Source: Chalara sp. BL73 (taxonomy: Eukaryota; Ascomycota; Leotiomycetes; Helotiales). From it: 64,000 nucleotides of DNA. Position 1 is the stretch's first letter. Every line of letters starts with the position of its first letter. Below the pieces are notes generated by a model. It was not told the DNA's origin, searched no databases, and worked only from the letters and a program-made list of their open reading frames with translations. Both the position numbers and the translations under genes were made by a program. Location: the NCBI GenBank assembly GCA_918026815.1, contig CAKJVC010000193.1, forward strand, positions 248,001 through 312,000, written 5' to 3'. Positions 35,530-45,144 of this stretch are shown here, in pieces.

Positions 35530-35760
35530 GACGCAGATATGGGAAGATTTCAATGTACTGAAGTTGCAAGTAGCAAAGTCTCTTTTAACAAAAATTGTAT
35601 TTTTACCGTCCCGCTTCCACTTCACCGCCTTATTCTGCCCAAACTGTGGGGCAGAATAAAGCGGTGAGATGCGATTGCATTCACCTTTTTCTAGACAAGG
35701 AGCTCAAGTGAGGCCGATTCCATCTTTACCTTTCTCTGCGAGTAAACGACCTCTTCCATC
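35530..35760. promoter_or_regulatory. Divergent promoter of UTP14 and mL41 with a 19-bp hairpin
   Basis: Only 231 bp separate two divergent starts. It contains an inverted repeat: arm 35,622-35,640 (tcaccgccttattctgccc), 8-nt loop, arm 35,649-35,667, with a single mismatch. The right arm runs into gcggtgagatg, one base from the PAC motif (GCGATGAGATG) found before yeast ribosome-biogenesis genes. An A/T run (aaaaattgtattttta) lies on the UTP14 side. Confidence 0.6.
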
Positions 35761-36123
35761 ATGCGGCCAACACAACCGCTTATGAAGCGCATAAGGCGTC
35801 TTGCCTTGACCACAAAGATGACGAATAAGGGATACTACAAGGGCACCGGGACTGGGTCTATGGGTCAACATACAAAATATGGAGGATATGTTATAGATTG
35901 GAGCAAGGTCAGGACATATGTTGTACCTGAAAACCTCAGGGACTTCAAGGTGAGTTCTAAGTATCTCAGAACGTATCTGTTGTCTCTAACCAGGACGCAG
36001 CTTACACCATTTGTTACAAAAAACGTGGAGCCTCTCCGAGGTCGCTTCGAAAAAGATCCCAAGGGTGGCTTCAGTGGAGAGGCATATATTACAAAATGGA
36101 AGGTGGAAAATGGCGAGGACTGA
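35761..36123 (+). CDS. MRPL27: Mitochondrial large-subunit ribosomal protein mL41
   Basis: Component of the mitochondrial 54S ribosomal subunit. Two exons, 35,761-35,949 and 36,001-36,123, give 103 residues. The N-terminus is basic (MRPTQPLMKRIRRLALTTKM), then the family block GYYKGTGTGSMGQHTKYGGY, VPENLRDFK, and after the intron LTPFVTKNVEPLRGRFEKDP. The acceptor gacgcag was chosen over an upstream one because it joins DFK directly to LTPFVT as in relatives. The intron is 51 nt, a multiple of three, with no stop, so an unspliced transcript would insert 17 residues. It shares a short promoter with UTP14. Confidence 0.93.
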   Translation: MRPTQPLMKRIRRLALTTKMTNKGYYKGTGTGSMGQHTKYGGYVIDWSKVRTYVVPENLRDFKVSSKYLRTYLLSLTRTQLTPFVTKNVEPLRGRFEKDPKGGFSGEAYITKWKVENGED

Positions 36124-38071
36124 AAAGGATATCTTGCAAAGGTATATTATTTACTTACATCTCACACCGAACTGCTTTGGCTGACCTCCTAGGTGGAAGT
36201 TGTATTATAGGGCTCAGGCCATTCGAAGCCTCAATGTACGAATATATGTTTGAATAGTGATAGATTGGATGTATTGGAGGACAAGAAGACATACACAAGA
36301 TGGCCAATTGACAGTGTCTCTAAAGGCCAAAGTTTCGCCCAAGAGATAGAACAGTAGAAAGAGAGTCATGGATCATCCGAGTTATCATATTATCGAATGG
36401 CAGAATTGAATTCCTGACCATACTGTCGAACATTTGCGCGACATGTCCTTAAACATCCTTGAAGACTTTCATCCATTATCGGTCAGGTCTTGTTACAGCA
36501 AGTACCAACCAAGAGCCACATAAAATAGCAGTTCCTTCCCGTCACATTAATGAGTGTCGTATTGAGGCGTAAGAAAAAGTTTAAGATAATATATAGCTAT
36601 TAAAAATCTCGTTCTGGATCACGAGACTAATATAATTTTCTGGATTTCATTTAAAAGCCATATAAAACCATATGGCAGAAAGTCAAGCAACCTATCATTG
36701 ATGAGTATGGAGTTTGCAGGTCAATATGCTATCGGAGTCTAATTGGTTGTGCCAATCAAATTCTAGATATTCTGGTATACACAGATGACTTTGAGAATTT
36801 GGAAAGGCATATACCTTTACATCCAGGATCGTTAGTTGTGAGCGGCCCGAGCAGATAGTGCACATTCCTAGTCTTTGAGAGCAACCGTATTTCTCTCAGC
36901 GGTCCAAAGACGCGAAGCAACCACCAAAAGAGAATTTATTCATTATGCCCCTGGCTGATGTTCCAACACGAAGTTGCCACTCGCAGAAACTTGAAACGTT
37001 ATTGGAGCTTAACCACGAAGGTGAATCTTGATATCGCCAACTTTGAACTTTGCCAATGCCAACAGCAATAACCTTGGTTTGCTTCAGTTATCACAAGCAT
37101 TCAGATTGTCGGACGATGGCCACACCTCTGCATAATATCCCTTTCCCACTATCGTAAAGACCAACGCTGCCCATGCTATGCGTCCTTGTAAATCCTCCAC
37201 TCGGCATTTGCGTTCTGCAGTCACATTTTCCCTTTGCGGCTGCTCCCGTTACCTATTAAATGCAATATTTTATACATTTAAGGGTCAATCTTTGATCAGA
37301 AGATGATACTTCTTGGTTGGAGAGATATGCCCCACTACGTGTGGTCCAAGCCTTGCAAGCAAAGAACTTACTAGTATTCCGTAAATTTCCCCTAGGACAA
37401 CGACACGTATTCGACTGCATGGTGGCTAAACTTTCCGGGACCCTCGGTGATTGGGATTAACTGTTGTTTTGTCCATGCAGGATTGGCCTCACCCAAGCCG
37501 TCATACCTGCACCTTTCCCAAAATGGCCATCTTTCCTTGTCCTTCAATTGAGGTGCAGAATCTGACATGAACACCACATTTGCTTGCAACGTCACTACAT
37601 TACGGGCAGACTGCAGCCATGATGTGCCCTAGACCTCTGCGCGCACTTTGGTTCTCAATTCCTGGGGCGATTATCTCAATTAGTTTGCCAGGGGTGTCCT
37701 TCTGTAGGGGCCTATGGTTAATTCTGAATGGCATAGAACCATCGCCTTCACACGCCTCACCGCCTCAGATCTGGCGGGTCAAGCCCTTAGTCGTGCGTCC
37801 CCTTGACAATCACAAGATCAGACTGCAAGTTAATAATAGCTAGGTGCTTACCTAGGTATATATGTAGTCGGAATAATACAATTGTGCTGTAGGTAACCCT
37901 TGTGGTAAATTTTCCTAGAGCTGCCTTTAATCCTCCCTTAAAGATATACCACTTTTTTTTTGGGAAAAAGACACATAAAGATAACTTTTCGACAACGTTT
38001 CTCAATTCCTACAAAGAACATATTGCTAGCCCAGGCTCTGGGAGGAAACTGAACGCACTGCAAGATATACA
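36124..38071. other. Gene-poor region, 1.9 kb
   Basis: Between mL41 and the dioxygenase gene. AT-rich, with short ORFs on both strands (for example 37,392-37,595 minus) that match nothing I know. Its right end should hold the promoter of the dioxygenase gene. Confidence 0.45.
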
Positions 38072-39329
38072 ATGGCTCCAAGTCGAACTGACAATGATTT
38101 CTCTGAACCGAGAACCACCTACGATGTGAATGTGCCTTACAAAACTCTATCAGATGACTACCTGCGTCAGACTAAGGAGCGAACAGAGTTCCCTGAATAT
38201 CTACCTGTATGGGAGGAAGGAGTCTGGCATGATGATTTCCCTATCTTTGACTATGAAGACCCAGCACTTCGCGCAGACAAGACGAAGCCGCATCTCTTTA
38301 CAGAAGGTGTATCGGCCCAGCTCATCACTCCGAGAATGGGGACGATATTGACTGGCGTCAAGTTAGAAACGCTTTCAAAGGAAGGAAAAGATGAGCTTGC
38401 TCTTCTGATCTGTGAGAGGAAGGTTGTTGTCCTTCGAGAGCAGCTAAATTTCCTTAAAGCTGGTCCTCAATTCCAGGTGGACTTCATGGAATATTACGGC
38501 AAACTTTCTATGCAACCTGTTACTGGTCATATCAAAGGATTCCCACAATATCATGTAATTCACCGGGACAACAACGAGGAGGACTTGAAGAAATATTTTG
38601 AAGCTAAGATGACAACCACCATCTGGCACCATGATGTCAGCTATGAGAGACAGCCTCCAGGATATATCATGCTGGGGATACTAGCATGTCCAGTAAGCAA
38701 CTCGGCCGCTTGAAGATCATTATTTCTAGCTTTTTTTAAAAAATTCTACATCGATACTAACACTAAGACCATGCAGAATGTCGGAGGCGATACAATCGTT
38801 TGTGACACTACTGTGGCATACAAGCGTCTCTCGCCTCTCTTCCAAAGAATGCTAAATGAGGTGAAGGTAGTTCACACATCTGAGAAGATGCTTGCGCATG
38901 CCAAAGCATCCAAAGGAATGATTCGGAGCAACCCAATAAACTCAGTGCACCCCTTAATACGCGTTCATCCAGTTACCGGTGAGAGGGCTATATTCCTGAA
39001 TAGAGAGTTTCCAAGGGAGATACTTGGTCTCAAGGATCTAGAGGCCGAGTGTATCACCAAGTTTTTGATGGACACTATGGCTATGGGACACGACTACCAA
39101 GCTCGCATCCACTGGGAGAAGCATAGTGTGGTCATGTTTGATGGCCGGAGCACTATTCGTAAGTAACTCGGCGAGCAATTTACAGATTGACTAACACCCC
39201 AAAGATACTGGCACCGTAGACTATGATACTAGTTTGCAAGCACGCCACCTCTTTCGTCTCGCTGCAATGACGGAGGTTCCGATTTCAGTCGAGGAGAGTG
39301 AGCGTAAGGTAAAGATTGATGGAAATTAA
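38072..39329 (+). CDS. TauD/TfdA-family Fe(II)/2-oxoglutarate dioxygenase
   Basis: Related to alkylsulfonate/taurine dioxygenases (yeast Jlp1) that release sulfite; the true substrate is unknown. Three exons: 38,072-38,692, 38,777-39,158 and 39,205-39,329, giving 375 residues. The iron-binding HxD lies in WHHDVSYERQ (about His186 and Asp188). The distal His is in STIHTGTVDYD, and its codon is split by the second intron (C|AT) and restored by splicing. The 2-oxoglutarate-binding Arg is likely in LQARHLFRLA. Other family blocks: GVSAQLITPRMGTILTGVKL, LREQLNFLKAG and NVGGDTIVCDTTVAYKRLSP. All key residues are present. Neighbours do not suggest a sulfur gene cluster. Confidence 0.93.
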
Positions 39330-40314
39330 ACTGTGAGCAATGTATGCTCTCGCTGCGGTAAGCAGTGTTGAAAATGCAAGATATGTACGACATGGCTGAA
39401 GCATGCGTATTCATTAACACCCCTTCCTTGATATTTTCTAGCTACAAGCCGTTGGTTCGCACTTCAAAAACGTTACTATCACAGCATAAAATTAGCGTTA
39501 CGATAATGAACATTTTCCAATTTTACCAACCATGTCCAACAGATGTTCTAATGTTGTTCGTCCAGCTGCCTTCTTCACAGTCTGTTCGACTAATTCTTCT
39601 GTGGGGTCACCCAAGACATAGGATTACTATCAAAATCGAACATCAAGAATAGAAATTTTCATGCGATATGCAAGCCGGACCGTTTTCAAGTCGTTATCAG
39701 CACTGAATAGCCAACCAGGATAACTCGTTCGGGAAGGAAAACGAGTCGGGATAGTCCTGCGAAAGTTCCATAAGGTTACTTCCAGCTCACTGCCCAAGGC
39801 TCAAAAAGGATATTTTCTACGTCAGTGGCCAGCCTCATGTCAGCATCAGGAGGTCCAGCCATACGTGAGTGGCATGCTTTATCACGAGTACTTTGAGTTG
39901 CATGTAAATGTAAATGTACCTCGCGACAGCTCAGCATGCGGATCGGTGGGCTTCCCGCTCCTACTATGTCAAGCATGGTTGAGGCAAAGCAATAACATCT
40001 GGCAACTATGGAAAATTTCACTAGGCTGGCCAATATTGTTGGTGGCGCTGTGGGCGCGGAGGCGTGATCATCCATGCAAAATCTCGCTGCGGGGAAACGT
40101 TTACTTTCACTGGCCGTCCGTGATGCCACATAACTGCAGGAGGATATCAAAATCTCCATAGGGCTCGTACCGCATTAGTCAGAAATTATATGACGACAAC
40201 AAAAATGATAGATGTTATGCCACATGCTACTTATCGGCCCAGAGGCTTATATTTTTATATTGCAGAAGACTACCATGCTGGCATTCATCCAGACGATGGT
40301 ACTGTCAGCTGAGG
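39330..40314. other. Convergent intergenic region, 1 kb
   Basis: Lies between the stops of the dioxygenase and the aldo-keto reductase. A 127-codon minus-strand frame at 39,776-40,159 is the longest, with no recognisable family. Nothing else was seen. Confidence 0.4.
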
Positions 40315-41371
40315 CTAAGATTCCTCCGGCCATACTTTGTATCCAAACATGTCTACCGGATTTACGAACCGATTGTGCCGACCTTTCGCAACCTCCTGCA
40401 CTGCCTCGAATTCCTCATCGCTCAAATCCAGGAGCTGGAAGTTGCTCTTGATTCGTGATTCTGTTGCGCTCTTTGGTAGCACAACGTATCCTCTCTTGAT
40501 CCCCCAGGTTATCAACAGCTGTGCTAAGTCTACGCTCTTCTTCGCTGCGATATCTTGCAGCTCGGCATTCTCCATGACCTTCTCTGGCGCCTTCTCTTGT
40601 GATCCAAGGGGAGAGTATGCGGCAGGTAGGATATCATGAGACCAACAGAACTCCAGAAGCTCCGTGTTTGGGAGTAGTGGATGAATCTCAACTTGATTGA
40701 TGGCCGGCCTGATTTCGGCGTATTTAAGTATTGCTTCGAGGTGCTCGATCTTGAAGTTTGAGACCCCAATAGACCTAGCTTTCCCTTCCTTGTATAATTT
40801 TTCCATAGTTTTCCAGACCGGCTTGTGGTCATCTGTCAAGGCCTTGTTGATGATATACTGTAGCGCCGTTAGTTGTTTCTTTTAAGTAGTTATACCAATG
40901 CTTCTACAAACTTTCCCATCCGGATTACGTTTAATTTCATGATTTTCAGTCTTCTCAGCCGCAAATGGCCAGTGAAGCAAGAAGCAATCCACATAATCAA
41001 GATGTAGGTTCTCCAGAGAGTTGTTCAAACTCCACTCAATGTCTTCGGGCTCAAACAAATGCGGCCAGACTTTCGTCGTGATAAAGATATCATCACGCTT
41101 CACATCTGGGTGTTTCAACAAAAACTCCCGTAACCCAACCCCAACCTCATCTTCGTTCCGGTAAATGTAGTATAATCAGCATGGTTCTTCTCTTTCAAAA
41201 GTGTGAGACTTACTACCAAGCACAGTCTAGATGCCTATAACCAGTTTCTAGAGCAGTGAAGACAGCCTTTTGTATTGTGCCCTTTCTGGCGGTGCCTTCA
41301 GCAGCGAAGGTCCCAAAACCAAGAGCAGGAATCTCGACACCGTTGTTGAGCGTGAATGTGGGGATCGCCAT
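40315..41371 (-). CDS. Aldo-keto reductase; first intron lacks a usable acceptor
   Basis: NAD(P)H-dependent carbonyl reductase of the glycerol/alcohol dehydrogenase type. Exon 1 is 41,371-41,217 (MAIPTFTLNNGVEIPALGFG through YRHLDCA). Exon 2 is about 41,170-40,912, with IYRNEDEVGVGLREFL, FITTKVWPHLF and DCFLLHWPF. Exon 3 is 40,857-40,315, with ARSIGVSNFKIEHLEAIL, INQVEIHPLLPN, TWGIKRGYVVLPKSATESRI and a C-terminus ending DMFGYKVWPEES. The catalytic tetrad is all encoded: Asp in HLD, Tyr in IYRNE, Lys in TTKVW, His in LLHWP. The second intron is clean. In the first, no AG lies just ahead of exon 2, so splicing cannot be explained (see findings). The gene may be recently inactivated or contain a sequence error. 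Confidence 0.82.
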
Positions 41372-41891
41372 CAGACAAGTTACTTGACGTACGACACCAT
41401 CCCTAGTAGTAGATGGCGAATGTCTGTTGGTTATTCACGGGTCGCCGATTGGGCCACGAGCTTGGAAACTGATGACTTGTGCAGTGACTCTTAAGCGGAG
41501 ATATGCGGTGAATACAAGGATTGGTTACTGTGTTATGCAGGGCTTTCTTGGAGATACACCCAATGCGAAAGGGCGAGGGAAATGTTATGGTATAAAGCAA
41601 AAATATCAGTTCAAATTAGATGAAAGACTTGTGGAGATGACAATAATGTTCGGAATGTTGGGGGTGATTAGTAGACAGGAAGTCAAGCTGGCGTGTCTCC
41701 GACATGGGTACTGTAAATATATCCCAGATTTACCCCACTTTTGAGGACTAGAAACATTGCCAATGTTGTATTCAGAGTCGTCTTTCCATTCGTCTCCAGG
41801 TACTATCTCAGTACTTTTGATAGGAGATTTAATTGCATAATCAAGTAAATCATGCAGGAGCCAAGGGGCATGTGTTTGATTCTCCACAAGA

Positions 41892-42302
41892 TCATATTAC
41901 CTCGACAGCCTTCTCCTGCTTAACAACCATTACTATCCCTCCACCAGCTACCATTCCACTGGTGGCAGCTACCAAGGCGATTCCTAAAACATTGGGTCTG
42001 AAAAGACCCCTTTGCAGCAACCTCATTGAGGCAAAATATCTCGTCGTCCCATAGCTTAAACATCCAGCTCCAGATGCTACCAAGGCAGCTGATGCAGGCT
42101 TCAGATTTCCATGATCATGCCTGAGAGCTGGAGACAATGCTTCTAGAGCATCGAGCTTTGCTAAAGCTACACCAAGGGCTACGAAACCGAGCCCCGTTCT
42201 TGTCCAGGAGAGGAAGGTTCTCTCGTTTGCAAGGTGATCGCGTGCTACGCTTCCAGTATTGGCGATTGGAGAAGGGGTGACGAGCTTGTAGAAGCGGGAC
42301 AT
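41892..42302 (-). CDS. DUF202-family small membrane protein
   Basis: A single-exon protein of 136 residues. The N-terminus carries the family motif RDHLANERTFLSWTRTGLGF, followed by three hydrophobic segments (VALGVALAKL, then an ALVASGAGCLSYG region, then LGIALVAATSGMVAGGGIVMVV). DUF202 proteins are integral membrane proteins of unknown function found in bacteria and fungi; some fungal members are vacuolar or mitochondrial, but the location here is not determined. The start is close to the end of the upstream intergenic region and fits the family start. The end reads AVEVI and stop; a GTAATA at that point could in principle be a donor to a downstream exon. Confidence 0.85.
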   Translation of the reverse strand: MSRFYKLVTPSPIANTGSVARDHLANERTFLSWTRTGLGFVALGVALAKLDALEALSPALRHDHGNLKPASAALVASGAGCLSYGTTRYFASMRLLQRGLFRPNVLGIALVAATSGMVAGGGIVMVVKQEKAVEVI

Positions 42303-45144
42303 CTTGAGTGATATTATATAAGTGACTCTTCGTTAAATCATAGGCGGTTCCAATGTTCGTCCCACGCCGGGCAAAGTGATGTTGTGATTTGAAGAAGACC
42401 TAGGTCCAAAAAAAAACCTCAATGTAGGGACGTAAATTAAAAACTGGCCACCTGAGAAATCTGGGATATTTGATGAATGAGACGCGACAGAGCGAATTAG
42501 CACGTGATATCGAGTTATCGGGAGTGTGAATCTACTTGACCTGGGTATTAGAAAGTCATTACCCTGACTCATCTGAAATTACGTTTCATATAAGTATTTT
42601 TAATCTTTATGATAGATTTGTGGTACTAATATCATCCATCTACTTTATAGAGAGATCAATATCTTTGACAAAACCAGGCAACAGAGACCCACAGAACTTG
42701 TGTACCATATACAGTAGACACACTTGAGACACATATTAGACAATCACATATGCTAGGAGAGAATTGACGGCAAACGGATCTGCTTATACTGCGCACCAGA
42801 AAAATATTTCCCAAGAAAATAGTTACAGTAGCAGCTAAACGCCTCGAAGGAAATAACAGTGCACGTTAGATGCACGAGAGAGTCTAGATTGTAACCAGAC
42901 TGAAGTAGCTGCGGATTTGCAATTGAGATTTCGAGTAAGTAGCACATTCTGCCCGAACTCAATAGGCCAAGAGAACGTAAGAAAGGAATTCAAGAAAAGG
43001 AACAAAGCGACCAGGCATGCGTCCCGAAAACCGTTCAAACCACACCCAAACGGAAGGCTAAGGCTGATAAATTTATTCGAGCCTTATCCCAAATTTAGAA
43101 CTTGGCAACCACCGAATTTTAATGTTGTCGTACTTACTCCTGATGAAGATGGTCACTTTGGGATTGCTGAGGTAACACAGCCCGCCAGGCTTTGGAGACG
43201 ATGCCGGTCAGTGCTTCTTAGGTTGGCAAAGGGAAGTTAAGCCCAGATAGTTCGGATATATAGTCAAGAGAAATCGAAGAGACAGTTTAGAATCAGATTA
43301 AAATCATTTGGCGGCAGCGGCTGCGTGCTATAGGAATGATTTTCAAACCGTCAAAGCAAGGTCTACAAAGGAGCATCACACCAAATTTCCTAAAAATTAA
43401 ACCTCTTCCAAATGCATTTCCAGCAGCAAAAGCAAACATACCGTGAAGCATCTCAACAGAGGCCAGCAACCTATCAAGTCTTCTCCAGCGCTATAATAAT
43501 GGCAGATTTGAAGACAGATTGTACATTACCAACGGCCAGAAGAGTTGTGTTCTCGGATAGCGATATCGAGAGAGTTTACCAGTTATTTTAAAACCTACTA
43601 ATGCTCCCAGGTCTGCGAATGTTTTTGAGATTTGTGGCCTATACAAGGTATGATGTTCAGAGATCGAACATCAGTGAGCCGGAGGAAGATGGCATATCTT
43701 TAGATCTGTATTTTAAAACTTAGAATGGCAAGCTGGGCTATATTGGCTATTCGATTTCCGAATTATTCAGGTAATAATGAGATGTGAAAACCCGATTCCA
43801 GTACTGAAATTCGACGAAGACAGCCGAATTCTAAGAAGTGGCTCAGATGAGGATGATAATCGGCCAAGCGAAACCAGATCGACCTGGGCGTGAATTGGAG
43901 AAAATATGACAAAGATGACTTCAGCGAGTGCAATATGGACTTAGAGTAGCAGGGAACAACTATTCTTATTTCTGCTTCTCAGTAAACATCGTCTAAGACA
44001 AACTCCCTGTCCTTAGTCGACCAACGGATAAATGCACATTTGAAGATGAGGAACTGTGCATTATGTATCCCCAGAAATATACACTGTAATCTCTTGATCA
44101 AATATCCAAGCTCTCTAGGCCGATTTATAATCATTAGATATACTGCACAGAGAACAGGGTAAACCCAGCGACTTAATTTTTAAGTCTGGAAGTACTATGG
44201 GCACCCCCTTGAGCGGTCGTTGATGCTACATAAGTCAGTCGTCTTGGAAACGTGGACCTACTCATGTCTGCTTCACCTGAAGAAGGGTTTGTCTGTTTCT
44301 AGCTGATGATGATATCCCGGCGATTTCAGCATTCAGCTTGTTGTTTCACGCCACAAAACAAGAGACATGAGGCTTGAGAGAATCGTTCATCAGATCTCAT
44401 ATGAAAATAGATTCTTTTGTTTCTACTTAAGGCGGTCTGAAACTGGAGATCAGGAAAGCAGTGGTAGTTCTTAATATCGATATTATCTCAGAATAGGCCG
44501 ATAACGAGGGAACAGGGCTTTGCAATAGTCAAGCTTTCCCGCTTGAACGAGTCAATTATGGCTTCCAATTGGCTATAATTGAAGCTGCCCCCCTGAACAA
44601 AACCTTCAGATTGTGGGATCTGTGCGCAGGCGGGGGAAGGTCAATGCGATATGCTGATTGAAACTGTTACTGCTGTTGCAAACATTGCTTCTTCCAAAGG
44701 ACTCAAAGTGTGATTTCCCGACGACGACGTAGGTACATTCGGAATTCGTGAATCAACATCATTCGTGGGGGAGTCCATTGCGGCGGCAATATTTACTAGT
44801 CCATTGGAGGTCTCACTTGCAGCGAACTAGATCGCCGCTAGAAAGCACCAAGACGCTGCAGCAGCACATAAACGGTCCCTTTTTAATTAAGCATCCGACC
44901 GCAGTATATCTTCTTTTCTCTCGATATTTCGACTGGACACTCTTCGGATCGATGGTCGGTCTGTACAAAGGTAGAGCACAATTGAGTTTGAGAGAATCCG
45001 GGGCCCTGGTGCTGGCAGGAGCGGCGCCTTATCAATTCAAATGGATTAGGTTGCCGTCAGTTCAGGGGTACAATTTCTTAGCGACAGAGGACTGCAACAA
45101 CACTCCAAAGGTCAGCACATACACCAGAGGGTGGTTGGAAGGAG
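42303..45144. other. Gene-poor region, 2.8 kb
   Basis: Between the DUF202 gene and the ADF-H gene, which diverge. Short ORFs occur at 42,917-43,240 (containing PPNFNVVVLTPDEDGHFGIA) and 44,748-45,164, both without known family. Much of 43,300-44,700 looks like broken coding sequence, with protein-like runs ended by stops in each frame, but I could not name a parent gene. The last few hundred bases should hold the promoter and 5' UTR of the ADF-H gene. Confidence 0.4.

Noticed and set aside
39776..40159. 127-codon minus-strand ORF between the dioxygenase and reductase genes
   Set aside because: No domain, no start context and composition unlike neighbouring genes; probably chance.
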